Below are positions 8,596 to 19,914 of a DNA stretch of 35,371 nucleotides, one piece after another. Source of the stretch: Pantoea conspicua (lineage in GTDB: Bacteria; Pseudomonadota; Gammaproteobacteria; Enterobacterales; Enterobacteriaceae); NCBI RefSeq assembly GCF_002095315.1, contig NZ_MLFN01000047.1, forward strand, positions 1 through 35,371. The letters are read 5' to 3'. Each line of letters opens with the position of its first letter. Position 1 is the stretch's first letter. A program made the translations under genes and the position numbers. Below the pieces are notes generated by a model. It saw only the letters and a program-made list of their open reading frames with translations, searched no databases and was not told the origin of the DNA.

Positions 8596-10029
8596 TTACA
8601 TCAAACGTTGGTAGAGATCGCGGTAGGCTTGTGCCGCCACCTGCCAGCTAAAATCCATCCCCATGGCCTGACGCTGAACGTAACGCCACAGCGAAGGACG
8701 AGACCACAACACAAACGCACGCCGGATGGCCCGCAATAGCGACCAGGCGTTTGCATCTTCAAAAGTGAAACCGCTGGCGATACCGTCCGCCAGATTCTCT
8801 AATGAACTGTCATTGACCGTATCGGCCAGGCCGCCGGTACGACGCACTAATGGCAACGTACCATACTTCAGGCCATAGAGTTGGGTCAGACCGCATGGCT
8901 CGAATCGGCTCGGCACCACAATCACGTCCGCGCCGCCGACAATGCGGTGGGAGAACGCTTCGTGATAGCCAATCTGCACCCCGACGCTGCCCGGATGCTC
9001 GGCCGCCGCGGCGAGGAATCCCTGTTGCAGCTCGGCGTCGCCCTGCCCCAGTAGCACCAGCTGTCCACCCTGCGCCAGCAGGCCCGGCAGCGCTTCCAGT
9101 ACCAAGTCCAGCCCTTTCTGTTTGGTCAGACGGCTGATGACGCAGAACACCGGCGCCTTATCATCCACCTTCAGCCCCATCGCTACCTGCAGCTGACGTT
9201 TGTTTTCCGCCTTGGCTTCCAGCGTGTCGCGGTTATAGCGCGCGTTGAGCAGCAGGTCATGCGCCGGGTCCCAGATTGACGGGTCCACACCGTTGAGAAT
9301 GCCGCTCAGGCGACCTTCAAGCATCCGCTGTGCCAGTAAGGTCTCCATGCCATAACCAAACTCGGCCGAGGTGATTTCATGCGCATAGGTCGGGCTGACC
9401 GCCGTCACGTGATCGGCATAGTAGAGACCCGCCTTGAGGAACGAGATCTGGCCGAAAAACTCCAGTCCGTACATGCTGAAAAACGACCACGGCAGGCCAA
9501 TCTCTTCCATGTGATGCGCCGCGAACAACCCCTGATACGCCAGGTTATGTACGGTGAACACCGATTTCGCCGGACGACCGCGTGCTTCCAGATAGGCGCA
9601 GGTCAGGCCGGCATGCCAGTCGTGGGCGTGAACAATATCTGGTCGCCACATCGTATCCAGCCCGCACGCCAGCTCACAGCCCATCCAGCCGAGCAGCGCG
9701 AAGCGCAGATAGTTATCGACGTAGGCAAACTGCGACTCATCATGATACGGACTGCCCGGACGGTCATAGAGCGCCGGCGCATCAATCAGGTAGATGCCTA
9801 CCCCGTTAAACTCACCAAACAGTAACCGCACATGTCCGGCGAACGTATCCAGTTCTGTGACCACCTGAAGATCAGGTATGCCCTTGCGCAATGCTGGAAA
9901 AGCGGGCAATAACACCCGCGTATCCGTGCCACCCGCAATTTGTGCTTGAGGTAATGCCCCGACTACATCAGCCAGTCCGCCCGTTTTAAGCAGCGGGAAA
10001 AGTTCTGAACAGACATGTAAAACCTGCAT
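8596..10029 (-). CDS. glgA: GlgA, glycogen synthase (ADP-glucose type)
   Basis: GlgA adds glucose from ADP-glucose to the non-reducing ends of growing alpha-1,4 chains. It is a GT5-family glycosyltransferase of 477 aa from ATG 10029. The frame is open further upstream (to 10056), but the MQVLHVCSE start has a GAGG-type site directly before it and matches the known protein start. KTGGL (residues 15-19) is the ADP-glucose-binding motif. The C-terminal half holds [20 protein letters not shown], with the conserved acidic residue of the retaining GT-B active site, then [10 protein letters not shown]. It follows glgC by 62 bases, a spacer containing a 6-bp hairpin. Confidence 0.97.
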   Translation of the reverse strand: MQVLHVCSELFPLLKTGGLADVVGALPQAQIAGGTDTRVLLPAFPALRKGIPDLQVVTELDTFAGHVRLLFGEFNGVGIYLIDAPALYDRPGSPYHDESQFAYVDNYLRFALLGWMGCELACGLDTMWRPDIVHAHDWHAGLTCAYLEARGRPAKSVFTVHNLAYQGLFAAHHMEEIGLPWSFFSMYGLEFFGQISFLKAGLYYADHVTAVSPTYAHEITSAEFGYGMETLLAQRMLEGRLSGILNGVDPSIWDPAHDLLLNARYNRDTLEAKAENKRQLQVAMGLKVDDKAPVFCVISRLTKQKGLDLVLEALPGLLAQGGQLVLLGQGDAELQQGFLAAAAEHPGSVGVQIGYHEAFSHRIVGGADVIVVPSRFEPCGLTQLYGLKYGTLPLVRRTGGLADTVNDSSLENLADGIASGFTFEDANAWSLLRAIRRAFVLWSRPSLWRYVQRQAMGMDFSWQVAAQAYRDLYQRLM

Positions 10030-10051
10030 CCTCGACCTCATTAAGTTATCA

Positions 10052-10068
10052 GGCACGATCCGCGTGCC
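10052..10068 (-). other. Intercistronic hairpin between glgC and glgA
   Basis: GGCACG (10052-10057) and CGTGCC (10063-10068) form a perfect 6-bp stem with a 5-base loop in the only sizeable gap of the glg operon. No T-run follows on the minus strand, so an mRNA processing or stability role is more likely than termination. The role is an inference. Confidence 0.4.
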
Positions 10069-10091
10069 GATTGCGTGTGTTCCGCTATCGC

Positions 10092-11384
10092 TTACTGCCC
10101 CGCATTGGCCAGTTTAGCCAGCATGGCGCGGGTAACCAGTACGATGCCTTCATCCGAACGGTGAAACCGGCGACTGTCTTCATCAGGGTTTTCGCCGATA
10201 ACCATTCCTTCTGGCAGCTCGCAGGCGCGATCAATCACACAGCGGCGCAGACGGCAGGATCGGCCAACCACCACATCGGGCAGCAGCACGGTTGAATCAA
10301 TGTTGCAAAAGGAGTTAACGCGCACCCGGGGAAACAGCACCGAGTTCACCACCACTGAGCCGGAGATAATGCAGCCGCCCGACACCAGTGAATTCATGGT
10401 CATGCCGTGACTGCCGGATCGATCCTGAACAAACTTGGCGGGCGGCAACGGTTCCATATGGGTACGGATCGGCCAGGTGACGTCATACATATCCAGTTCA
10501 GGCATCACCGAAGCCAGATCAAGGTTGGCGCGCCAGTAGGCTTCCAGCGTGCCAACATCGCGCCAGTACGGCGGCGCCTTGTCATCGTTCTGCACGCAGG
10601 AGAGCGCAAAGGAGTGCGCGTAGCCTTCACCGCTCGCCACGATTTTCGGCAGAATATCTTTGCCAAAGTCGTGATTGGAGCCTGGGGTCTGCAGATCTTC
10701 TTCCAGCAACGCATAGAGATAATCGGCGTTAAAGACGTAGATCCCCATACTGGCTAGCGCCTGGGTGTCATCACCCGGCATGGTCGGCGGTTTTGGCGGT
10801 TTTTCGACGAAGTCGATCACCATGTTCTCTTCGTTCACCGCCATCACGCCAAACGCGGTGGCTTCATGTACCGGCACCGGCAAACAGGCGATGGTGCATT
10901 TCGCCTCATTGACCACGTGATCCAGCAACATGCGCGAATAATCCATCTTATAAATGTGGTCCCCGGCGAGGATCACGATGTACTGCGCCTGATAACGGCG
11001 AATCACATCAAGGTTTTGTGTTACCGCATCGGCGGTGCCGCGATACCACTGTTCGGTGGAAAAGCGCTGCTGCGCTGGCAGCAAATCCACAAACTCATTC
11101 ATCTCTTCATTGAAGATCGACCAGCCACGCTGAATGTGCTGGGTCAGGGTGTGGGACTGGTACTGGGTAATCACGCCAATGCGGCGGATACCGGAGTTAA
11201 CGCAGTTGGATAAGGCAAAGTCGATAATGCGGAATTTGCCGCCGAAGTGGACCGCCGGTTTGGCGCGTTTTGCCGTCAGATCGACCAGGCGTGTACCGCG
11301 TCCGCCGGCGAGGATCAGAGCAACCGTTTGTGTAGGGAGCTGGCGCGCCAGCATCAGGTGATCTGTTCTATCTAATTTAACCAT
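10092..11384 (-). CDS. glgC: GlgC, glucose-1-phosphate adenylyltransferase (ADP-glucose pyrophosphorylase)
   Basis: GlgC makes ADP-glucose and pyrophosphate from ATP and glucose-1-phosphate, the committed and allosterically controlled step of glycogen synthesis. The protein is 430 aa from ATG 11384, which has a perfect AGGAG six bases upstream and starts [12 protein letters not shown]. An upstream frame extension to 11438 was rejected because it runs into the end of glgX. The nucleotide-binding motif [11 protein letters not shown] (residues 23-33) is intact. Lys39, the position of the fructose-1,6-bisphosphate activator lysine in E. coli, is conserved in TAKRAKPA. The C-terminal left-handed beta-helix region is present. 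It starts 10 bases after glgX. Confidence 0.97.
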   Translation of the reverse strand: MVKLDRTDHLMLARQLPTQTVALILAGGRGTRLVDLTAKRAKPAVHFGGKFRIIDFALSNCVNSGIRRIGVITQYQSHTLTQHIQRGWSIFNEEMNEFVDLLPAQQRFSTEQWYRGTADAVTQNLDVIRRYQAQYIVILAGDHIYKMDYSRMLLDHVVNEAKCTIACLPVPVHEATAFGVMAVNEENMVIDFVEKPPKPPTMPGDDTQALASMGIYVFNADYLYALLEEDLQTPGSNHDFGKDILPKIVASGEGYAHSFALSCVQNDDKAPPYWRDVGTLEAYWRANLDLASVMPELDMYDVTWPIRTHMEPLPPAKFVQDRSGSHGMTMNSLVSGGCIISGSVVVNSVLFPRVRVNSFCNIDSTVLLPDVVVGRSCRLRRCVIDRACELPEGMVIGENPDEDSRRFHRSDEGIVLVTRAMLAKLANAGQ

Positions 11385-11394
11385 GTCTGACTCC

Positions 11395-13373
<1,979 letters not shown>

Positions 13374-13377
<4 letters not shown>

Positions 13378-15557
13378 TCGCCCTCCCGCACCAGCCACAG
13401 GGTCGCCAGCGGCGGCAGGTTCAGACTCAGCGACTGCGGTCGCCCATGGCTCGGTTGCTGATCGGTATGCACACCATGGTTGCGCACGTCACTGCCATGA
13501 TATTCATGCTGGTCAGTGTTCAGCACTTCGCGCCACTTGCCCGGCTGATTGACACCAAAGCGGTAATTCGGACGCGGCACCGGGGTAAAGTTACTGACCA
13601 CGATGACTTCATTGCCTTCACGATCGCGACGGACAAAGGCAAACACCGAATGTTCCGCATCGTCAACCACCAGCCACTCAAAGCCCTGCGGATCGAAGTC
13701 GAGCTGGTGCAGCGGCGTATAGTGCTGATAGGTGTGGTTGAGATCGCGTACCAGACGCTGCACGCCGTGGTGCCAGTTGTCGCCGCCTTCCAGCAAATGC
13801 CAGTCAAGGCTGACGTCATGATTCCACTCACGGCCCTGGGCGAACTCGTTGCCCATGAACAGCAGTTTCTTACCGGGGAAGCCCCACATCCAGCCGTAAT
13901 AGGCGCGCAGGTTGGCAAACTTCTGCCAGGCGTCGCCCGGCATACGGTCGAGGATTGAGCGCTTACCGTGCACCACTTCGTCGTGTGACAGCGGCAGAAC
14001 AAAATTCTCGGTGTAGTTGTACATCATGCCGAAGCTCATCAGATTGTGATGATAACGGCGATGGATCGGATCGAGCTTCATGTAGTCGAGCGTGTCGTGC
14101 ATCCAGCCGAGGTTCCATTTGAACCAGAAGCCCAGTCCGCCGCCCTCGGTCGGGCGCGTCACGCCAGGATAGTCGGTCGACTCTTCCGCCATTGTCACCG
14201 AGCCGGATGCCACGTTGCCCAGCGTGCGGTTGGTGTAACGCAGGAACTCAATCGCTTCGAGATTTTCACGTCCGCCATACTGGTTAGGTACCCATTCGCC
14301 TTCGGCGCGGCTGTAGTCGCGATAGATCATCGATGCCACCGCATCGACGCGCAGACCATCAATGCCAAAGCGTTCGACCCAGTAGAGCGCATTGCCCGAC
14401 AGGTAGTTGCTGACTTCACGCCGGCCAAAGTTATAGATCAGGGTATTCCAGTCCTGATGAAAACCTTCACGGGGATCGCTGTGTTCATACAGCTCGGTAC
14501 CGTCGAATTTCGCCAGGCCGAAGTCATCGCTCGGGAAGTGGCCCGGCACCCAGTCCAGCAGCACGTTCAGGCCGGCAGCGTGAGCGCTGTCGATAAAGGC
14601 ACGAAACTCATCACGAGTACCAAAGCGGCGCGTTGGCGCATACATACCCAGCGGCTGATAACCCCAGCTGCCATCAAACGGATGTTCGTTGATCGGCAGC
14701 AGCTCGATATGGGTGAAGCCCATCTCTTTAACGTAGGGCACCAGCTGTTCAGCCAGCTCTTTGTAGCTGAGCCAGAAGTTGTTGTCGGTGTGGCGTCGCC
14801 ATGAACCGAGATGGACTTCATAAATGGAGATGGGCGCATCGAAAGCGTTAGCCGCTTTGCGCTCCTCTTTCATCTCGATCGCATCCGGCAGACCACAAAT
14901 CATTGAGGCCGTTTGCGGGCGCATCTGCGCTTCAAAAGCGAACGGGTCTGCTTTGATACGCAGCTCGCCGTTGGCATCGATGATCTCAAATTTATACAGC
15001 TGGCCGTTCACCGCACCTGGCACAAACAGCTCCCAGATGCCCATCTCTTTGCGCAGACGCATCGGATGACGGCGACCATCCCAGAAGTTGAAATCACCCA
15101 CCACCGATACGCGACGGGCATTAGGCGCCCAGACGCAGAAACGGGTACCGGTGACGCCATCGATTACATCACCGTGGGCACCCAGCGTTTCGTAGGGGCG
15201 CAGATGGGTCCCTTCAGCCAGCAGCCACAGATCCATCTCCTGTAACAACGGACCAAAGCGGTAAGCATCGTCGATCAGGTTCTGCTGACCGTGCCAGTTC
15301 ACCGCTAACTGATAGCGGAAACGGTTTTTGCGGCGTGGGATCACACCGCTGAAGAAGCCGCGTGCATCTTCGCACGCCAGCTGGGCAAGTTTACGCCCTG
15401 TGGAGGTTTCGATTACCCACACCTCAAGCGCTTCAGGCAACAACGCCCTGACTTCCAGGCCTTGCTGAGTCTGGTGCATCCCCAGTAACGCAAACGGGTC
15501 GGAATAATTACCTGCAAACAGGGCGTTGATCGCATCGCGATCGGGAAGCTCTGACAT
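13374..15557 (-). CDS. glgB: GlgB, 1,4-alpha-glucan branching enzyme
   Basis: GlgB cuts alpha-1,4 glucan chains and re-attaches them by alpha-1,6 links, giving glycogen its branches. The protein is 727 aa from ATG 15557 ([14 protein letters not shown]), chosen because GGAA lies at good spacing and the longer frame to 15611 adds residues not seen in known homologues. It has a long N-terminal region, a CBM48 domain (about 130-220) and a GH13 barrel. The catalytic residues are visible: Asp405 in [10 protein letters not shown], Glu458 in TMAEEST and Asp526 in [11 protein letters not shown]. It is the first gene of glgBXCAP, behind a 360-base gap after asd. Confidence 0.97.
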
Positions 15558-15870
15558 GACTTTCTTCCTGTGATAGTTGGCAGGCGAAATGAACGCGACA
15601 CAGCCTGTCACGCTTCACATGCACTGCTCTTTATTGAGCCATACGTACGACGACAAAAGGCATCAGGCCATTCCGTGGGAAAAGGTCTTTGCCGTGTACA
15701 ACAACCATTTAGTCCGGAAAGCAAAACAGTCAACTTGCGGCACATCATGGTTAAATCATAGCTTGGTAGCGGCAGTTGCCATGGTCGAAACCAAAAAATT
15801 ATTCACCGACCGGCAAAAAAGGGAAGCCGATCACTTAGTAAGCGAAACGGCAGTACAAAGATGCTGCGAC
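15558..15870. other. glgB upstream region, no gene
   Basis: Together with the asd terminator this forms a 360-base gene-free stretch. On the minus strand the best promoter-like pair I can see is TTGACT (15733-15728) and TAAATG (15711-15706) with a 16-base spacer, leaving a leader of roughly 140 bases before glgB. The -10 match is poor, so this is only a suggestion. TGTCACGCTTCACA near 15606 resembles a CRP site, but its half-sites are two bases too close. The ORFs in this stretch show no recognizable protein. Confidence 0.35.
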
Positions 15871-15900
15871 AAAAACAAAAAAGGCCGGATAAATCCGGCC
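15871..15900 (-). terminator. Rho-independent terminator of asd
   Basis: GGCCGGA (15883-15889) and TCCGGCC (15894-15900) pair perfectly around TAAA. The adjoining A-rich run 15871-15882 reads as TTTTTTGTTTTT on the minus strand right after the stem. It lies 17 bases beyond the asd stop and separates asd from the glg operon. Confidence 0.92.
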
Positions 15901-15917
15901 CCTGCGAGTGTCATCAG

Positions 15918-17027
15918 CTAGTTAGTTAACAACCGCAACATACGGCGTAGCGGTTCAGCCGCGCCCCATAACAACTGGTCACCGACGGTGAAGGCGGAGA
16001 GATACTCCGGCCCCATATTCAGTTTACGTAACCGGCCAACCGGCGTGGTCAGCGTGCCGGTCACCGCGGCTGGCGTCAGTTCACGCATCGTCAGTTCACG
16101 ATCGTTCGGCACCACTTTGACCCACTCGTTGTGGGACGCCAGCAGTTGTTCGATTTCGGCCAGCGGCAGATCACGCTTCAGCTTCAGGGTAAACGCCTGA
16201 CTGTGGCAGCGCAGCGCACCAACGCGCACGCACAAGCCATCAACCGGGATGACATGACGGGTCGCCAGAATCTTGTTGGTCTCCGCCTGACCTTTCCACT
16301 CTTCACGGCTCTGACCGTTTTCCAGCTGCTTGTCGATCCACGGAATCAGGCTGCCTGCCAGCGGCACGCCGAAGTTATCAGTCGGCAGCGTACCGGAGCG
16401 GGTGAAGTCGGTGACGCTGCGCTCGATGTCGAGAATTGCCGACGCCGGGTTCTGCAGCGCAGGTGCCACGTGATCGTGCAGCATCCCCATCTGGGTCAGC
16501 AGTTCACGCATATGACGCGCGCCACCGCCTGATGCGGCCTGATAGGTGGCGACGGAGGCCCACTCCACCAGATCCTGCGCAAACAGCCCGCCGAGTGACA
16601 TCAGCATCAGGCTGACGGTACAGTTTCCGCCGACATAGGTCTTGATGCCGCGATCGATACCGTCACGAATCACCTGATGGTTAACCGGATCGAGGATGAT
16701 GATCGCATCGTCTTTCATCCGCAGCGTAGAAGCGGCATCGATCCAGTAACCCTGCCAGCCACTGTCGCGCAGCTTAGGATAGACCTCGCTGGTGTAGTCG
16801 CCGCCCTGGCAGGTAATGATGATATCCAGCGCTCGCAGTGCCTCAATATCAAACGCATCCTGCAGTACGCCCTGCTGCTTACCGGCAAAGGCGGGGGCCG
16901 CCTGACCGTGCTGTGACGTCGAGAAGAAGACCGGATTGATGAGATCAAAATCGCGCTCTTCGCTCATGCGGGACATCAGCACTGAGCCGACCATACCGCG
17001 CCAACCAACAAAACCTACATTCTTCAT
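15918..17027 (-). CDS. asd: Asd, aspartate-semialdehyde dehydrogenase
   Basis: Asd reduces aspartyl-4-phosphate with NADPH to aspartate-4-semialdehyde, the branch point to lysine, diaminopimelate, threonine and methionine. The protein is 369 aa, close to the E. coli length. The N-terminal Rossmann motif is [12 protein letters not shown] (residues 7-18). The catalytic cysteine is Cys136 in [12 protein letters not shown], and the acid/base histidine lies in [12 protein letters not shown]. It is a single-gene unit, with its own terminator downstream and a strong leader hairpin upstream. Its position before glgB is the same as in E. coli and relatives. Confidence 0.98.
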   Translation of the reverse strand: MKNVGFVGWRGMVGSVLMSRMSEERDFDLINPVFFSTSQHGQAAPAFAGKQQGVLQDAFDIEALRALDIIITCQGGDYTSEVYPKLRDSGWQGYWIDAASTLRMKDDAIIILDPVNHQVIRDGIDRGIKTYVGGNCTVSLMLMSLGGLFAQDLVEWASVATYQAASGGGARHMRELLTQMGMLHDHVAPALQNPASAILDIERSVTDFTRSGTLPTDNFGVPLAGSLIPWIDKQLENGQSREEWKGQAETNKILATRHVIPVDGLCVRVGALRCHSQAFTLKLKRDLPLAEIEQLLASHNEWVKVVPNDRELTMRELTPAAVTGTLTTPVGRLRKLNMGPEYLSAFTVGDQLLWGAAEPLRRMLRLLTN

Positions 17028-17076
17028 GTCGTGTCCGTCTCAGGCGGTTTCACACCTGCTTTTCATGTCAGAGGAG

Positions 17077-17105
17077 AGAGCGGCGTGTTATTTTCACGCC
17101 GCTCT
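17077..17105 (-). promoter_or_regulatory. 11-bp stem-loop in the asd leader
   Basis: AGAGCGGCGTG (17077-17087) and CACGCCGCTCT (17095-17105) are perfect complements around a 7-base AT-only loop. It lies 50 bases upstream of the asd ATG. No T-run follows on either strand, so it does not look like a terminator. It may be a 5'-end structure of the asd mRNA. The function is an inference. Confidence 0.6.
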
Positions 17106-17107
17106 GC

Positions 17108-17137
17108 GTAATAATAAGATTTACCTGTGACCATCAA
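17108..17137 (-). promoter_or_regulatory. Possible asd promoter
   Basis: On the minus strand TTGATG (17137-17132) could serve as a -35 box, with TATTAT (17116-17111, 15-base spacer) or TATTAC (17113-17108, 18-base spacer) as the -10. Either would start the RNA at or very near the outer base of the 11-bp asd leader stem. Spacing is not ideal for either choice. Confidence 0.35.
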
Positions 17138-17246
17138 CTCTACAAAATGCAGGCTTTCTGGCAAGTGAATTAATTCGATTATGCTAACTTTTTCAGCAGC
17201 GTAACTAATAACAGCCATTTCCAGCTCACAAGACGGCGTAAAACGA

Positions 17247-17840
17247 ATGACTGAAATGATTTCAGCGACCATATTATTGTTGTTAATTATGGACCCCTTG
17301 GGCAATTTGCCGATTTTTATGTCGGTTTTAAAGCATCTGGAACCGAAACGGCGGCGAGTGGTGCTGATTCGCGAAATGCTGATCGCGTTAATTATCATGC
17401 TGCTGTTTCTGTTTACCGGCGAACGCATTCTGGCTTTTCTCAATCTGCGTACCGAGACGGTGTCGATTTCCGGCGGGGTGATTCTGTTCTTAATCGCCAT
17501 CAAGATGATTTTCCCGTCGGAAGAGAGCAGCAGTACCGGTTTACCCGCGGGTGAAGAGCCGTTTCTGGTGCCACTGGCGATCCCGCTGGTTGCCGGGCCT
17601 TCGCTGCTGGCGACCCTGATGCTGTTGTCACATCAGTACCCGCAACAGATGACGCATCTGGTTGGCGCGCTGCTTATCGCCTGGGGCGTGACGGTGGGCA
17701 TTCTGCTGCTGTCAGGTCTGTTCCTGCGCCTGCTGGGTGACAAAGGGGTCAATGCGCTGGAGCGGCTGATGGGATTGATTCTGATTATGCTGGCGACCCA
17801 GATGTTCCTCGATGGGATTCGGGCCTACCTCAGGCTGTAG
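17247..17840 (+). CDS. yhgN: YhgN, MarC-family inner membrane protein
   Basis: This 197-aa membrane protein of the MarC (UPF0056) family has about six hydrophobic segments. It has the same length as I recall for E. coli YhgN and nearly the same conserved segments, including MDPLGNLPIFMSVLKHLEPK (about residues 15-34), LPAGEEPFLVPLAIPLVAGP (about 98-117) and GVNALERLMGLI near the C-terminus. No transport substrate is firmly established for the family. It diverges from asd and ends at a hairpin shared with the convergent gntU. Start ATG 17247 has only a weak ribosome-binding site; an internal ATG at 17256 is possible. Confidence 0.95.
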   Translation: MTEMISATILLLLIMDPLGNLPIFMSVLKHLEPKRRRVVLIREMLIALIIMLLFLFTGERILAFLNLRTETVSISGGVILFLIAIKMIFPSEESSSTGLPAGEEPFLVPLAIPLVAGPSLLATLMLLSHQYPQQMTHLVGALLIAWGVTVGILLLSGLFLRLLGDKGVNALERLMGLILIMLATQMFLDGIRAYLRL

Positions 17841-17846
17841 CCGATC

Positions 17847-17878
17847 CCGTTCTTCCCCATTATTGCAGGGAAGAACGG
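17847..17878. other. 11-bp inverted repeat between convergent yhgN and gntU
   Basis: CCGTTCTTCCC (17847-17857) and GGGAAGAACGG (17868-17878) are perfect complements with a 10-base loop. The position, 6 bases after yhgN and 16 before the gntU stop, suggests a shared 3'-end structure acting in both directions. Neither side has a T-run, so simple intrinsic termination is doubtful. Confidence 0.55.
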
Positions 17879-17894
17879 AACCGGGAGTGCGCCG

Positions 17895-19235
17895 TTACGA
17901 TAACAGCGTAAAGGCGATCATCCCCACCACCGCACCGACGGTGCCGAGAATGGTTTCCATCAGGGTCCAGGTTTTCAGGGTTTCCGCTTCGCTGGCTCCG
18001 GTGAAGCGACCAAACAGCCAGAAACCGGCATCGTTGACGTGGCTGATGATAATCGACCCGCCGCCGATACAAATCGACAGTGCCGCCAGCTGAGCGCCGC
18101 TGTAGTGCAGCGGTTCAATCACCGGCATAATCAATCCAACCGTGGTAAGACAGGCGACCGTCGCCGACCCCTGAATCACCCGCACCGCACCCGACAGGAT
18201 AAAGCAGGCCAGCGCAATCGGCAGTCCGGCGCCGGTCAGCGCATTGCCCAGCACCGGTCCGACGCCAGAATCGACCAGCACTTGTTTAAACACGCCGCCC
18301 GCGCCAATCACCAGCAGGATAATCCCCGCCGGCTGCAGCGCGCTGCCGCATACCTGCATCACCCGCTCTTTGTCCATGCCCTGACGGTAGGCCAGACCGT
18401 AAATCGCCACCAGCAACGCCAGCAGAATGGCGGTAAACGGGTGACCGATAAACTCCAGCCACTCATACAGGGTAGTGCCTTCGGTGGTGAAGCGTGCGCC
18501 GATGGTTTTCAGGCCAACCAGCACCAGCGGGAACAGAATCAGTGACAGGCTGAAGCCAAACGACGGCAGCTTGCTCTCATCAACATCCGGCTGATGATCT
18601 TCCGGCGGTGCGCTGAACGAGACATGGTTACCGATGAAGTTGCCGAACAGTGGCCCGGCAATCAGCATGCCGGGGATCGCCGCGCACAGACCCAGCAGGA
18701 TCATCCAGCCAAAGTCAGCGTGCATCTGTGAGGCCAGTAGCATTGGCGCGGGACCCGGCAGCAGGAAGGCGGCAGCGGCGGCGACCCCGGCAAACAGCGG
18801 GATCACCAGCTTAACCAGATTGCCACCAGTACGTCGCGCCACGGCAAAAGCGATGCTGATTAACAGCACCACCGCCACTTCAAAAAACAGCGGCAGCGCG
18901 CAGATCAGGCCGGCAATGCCCATCGCGTAATGGGCGCGGCTCTGACCAAAGGTTTTCAGCATCCGGATAGCGATCTGATCGACCGCCCCGGTTTCATGCA
19001 GGATTTTGCCGAACATCGCGCCCAGCGCCACCACGATGGCGAGGAAGCCGAGCGTACCGCCCATCCCCTTCTGCATGGTTTCGGCGATCTGATTCAGCGG
19101 CATGCCGGAGAACAGCCCGGCACCAATCGACACTAACATCAGGGCGACAAAGGCGTGCATACGCGCTTTCATCACCAGAAAAAGCAGCAGCAGGACGGAG
19201 CCTGCTGCGGTCAGTACAAGTGTTGCGGTATTCAT
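17895..19235 (-). CDS. gntU: GntU, gluconate permease (GntP family)
   Basis: GntU is an inner-membrane gluconate:proton symporter of 446 aa, the length I recall for E. coli GntU, the low-affinity carrier of the main gluconate system. It has about 12 hydrophobic segments. Conserved family stretches include GGTLGFLAIVVALGAMFGKI (about residues 59-78), PLFAGVAAAAAFLLPGPAPM, and SHVNDAGFWLFGRFTG near the C-terminus. The start lies 2 bases after the gntK stop, so kinase and carrier form one operon under the GntR-controlled promoter upstream of gntK. Other GntP-family sugar-acid carriers are the alternative, but gene order supports GntU. Confidence 0.95.
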   Translation of the reverse strand: MNTATLVLTAAGSVLLLLFLVMKARMHAFVALMLVSIGAGLFSGMPLNQIAETMQKGMGGTLGFLAIVVALGAMFGKILHETGAVDQIAIRMLKTFGQSRAHYAMGIAGLICALPLFFEVAVVLLISIAFAVARRTGGNLVKLVIPLFAGVAAAAAFLLPGPAPMLLASQMHADFGWMILLGLCAAIPGMLIAGPLFGNFIGNHVSFSAPPEDHQPDVDESKLPSFGFSLSLILFPLVLVGLKTIGARFTTEGTTLYEWLEFIGHPFTAILLALLVAIYGLAYRQGMDKERVMQVCGSALQPAGIILLVIGAGGVFKQVLVDSGVGPVLGNALTGAGLPIALACFILSGAVRVIQGSATVACLTTVGLIMPVIEPLHYSGAQLAALSICIGGGSIIISHVNDAGFWLFGRFTGASEAETLKTWTLMETILGTVGAVVGMIAFTLLS

Positions 19236-19237
19236 CT

Positions 19238-19774
19238 CTAACCCTGGCTGATTGCGTCCCTGATAGTCGCAACCGTAGCCGCCACAACCTCGTCGAGTGA
19301 ATGATCGATATCCACCACCAGTACATCCGGCTCATCGCTGCCCGGTTCTTCCAGCGTCGCAAACTGGGTGACCAGCATTTGCGGCTTGAAGAAGTGACCT
19401 TTACGCGCTTTGAGACGGGCTTCGATGGTATCGAAGTCGCCTTTCAGATAGACGAAACGCAGGTTGTCATTACCGTGACGCAGAATATCGCGATAACTTT
19501 TTTTCAGCGCCGAGCAGACAATCACCGAAATCGCCTGGGTGCGCTGCATCGCAAACGCAGCATCGTTCAGCGCCTGTAACCACGGCTGACGATCGTTATC
19601 ATCCAGCGGATGACCGTCAGCCATTTTCAGGATATTGGCACGCGGATGGAGAAAATCACCGTCGAGAAAGGCGGTATTCAGTTGATGCGAAACCTGGTTG
19701 GCGACGGCAGACTTACCGCTGCCTGAAACGCCCATCAGGATAAAAACGTGATGCGACGGGGATTGCGTTGTCAT
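19238..19774 (-). CDS. gntK: GntK, gluconokinase
   Basis: GntK (178 aa) phosphorylates gluconate with ATP to 6-phosphogluconate, which feeds the Entner-Doudoroff and pentose phosphate pathways. The P-loop MGVSGSGKSAVANQ (about residues 14-27) is intact. The family segments LDGDFLHPRANILKMADGHP and CSALKKSYRDILR follow. ATG 19774 is preceded by CGGAG at good spacing. It is the first gene of gntKU. The promoter with a GntR operator lies directly upstream, so expression should be induced by gluconate. Confidence 0.97.
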   Translation of the reverse strand: MTTQSPSHHVFILMGVSGSGKSAVANQVSHQLNTAFLDGDFLHPRANILKMADGHPLDDNDRQPWLQALNDAAFAMQRTQAISVIVCSALKKSYRDILRHGNDNLRFVYLKGDFDTIEARLKARKGHFFKPQMLVTQFATLEEPGSDEPDVLVVDIDHSLDEVVAATVATIRDAISQG

Positions 19775-19804
19775 TTTTCTGCTCCGGCAGGTGTGAATTT
19801 GCCA

Positions 19805-19820
19805 ATGTTACCGATAACAA
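19805..19820 (-). promoter_or_regulatory. GntR operator in the gntK leader
   Basis: ATGTTACCGATAACAA (19805-19820, + strand reading) is an inverted repeat ATGTTA-N4-TAACAA. It deviates by only one base from the ideal ATGTTA-N4-TAACAT recognised by GntR in E. coli. It sits just after the predicted gntK transcription start, between promoter and ribosome-binding site, where repressor binding would block transcription. Confidence 0.88.
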
Positions 19821-19831
19821 TGTCGTTTCTC

Positions 19832-19860
19832 ATTGTCTTGACCGCTTAACAGCCTGGCAA
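19832..19860 (-). promoter_or_regulatory. Predicted sigma-70 promoter of gntKU
   Basis: On the minus strand TTGCCA (19860-19855) and GACAAT (19837-19832) are separated by exactly 17 bases. They match 5/6 and 4/6 of the consensus. Transcription would start about 7 bases on, with the GntR operator a few bases downstream. Confidence 0.65.
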
Positions 19861-19914
19861 CCTTTTTACCGGGAAAAGCACGAAAGTGTGAGCTGACTCA
19901 TAAAATTGCCAGAA

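Noticed and set aside
14046..14804. 252-codon plus-strand ORF opposite glgB
   Set aside because: Antisense shadow of a highly conserved GC-rich gene; the protein has no family features and no upstream signals.
15604..15620. CRP site before glgB
   Set aside because: The TGTCA and TCACA half-sites are only 4 bases apart rather than 6.
17028..17246. Lysine riboswitch in the asd leader
   Set aside because: The leader is too short and shows only one long stem; the five-helix core of a lysine riboswitch is not seen.
19862..19914. Intrinsic terminator for gntR
   Set aside because: Only a 3-bp stem (CAC/GTG) precedes the short T-run on the minus strand, too weak to support.
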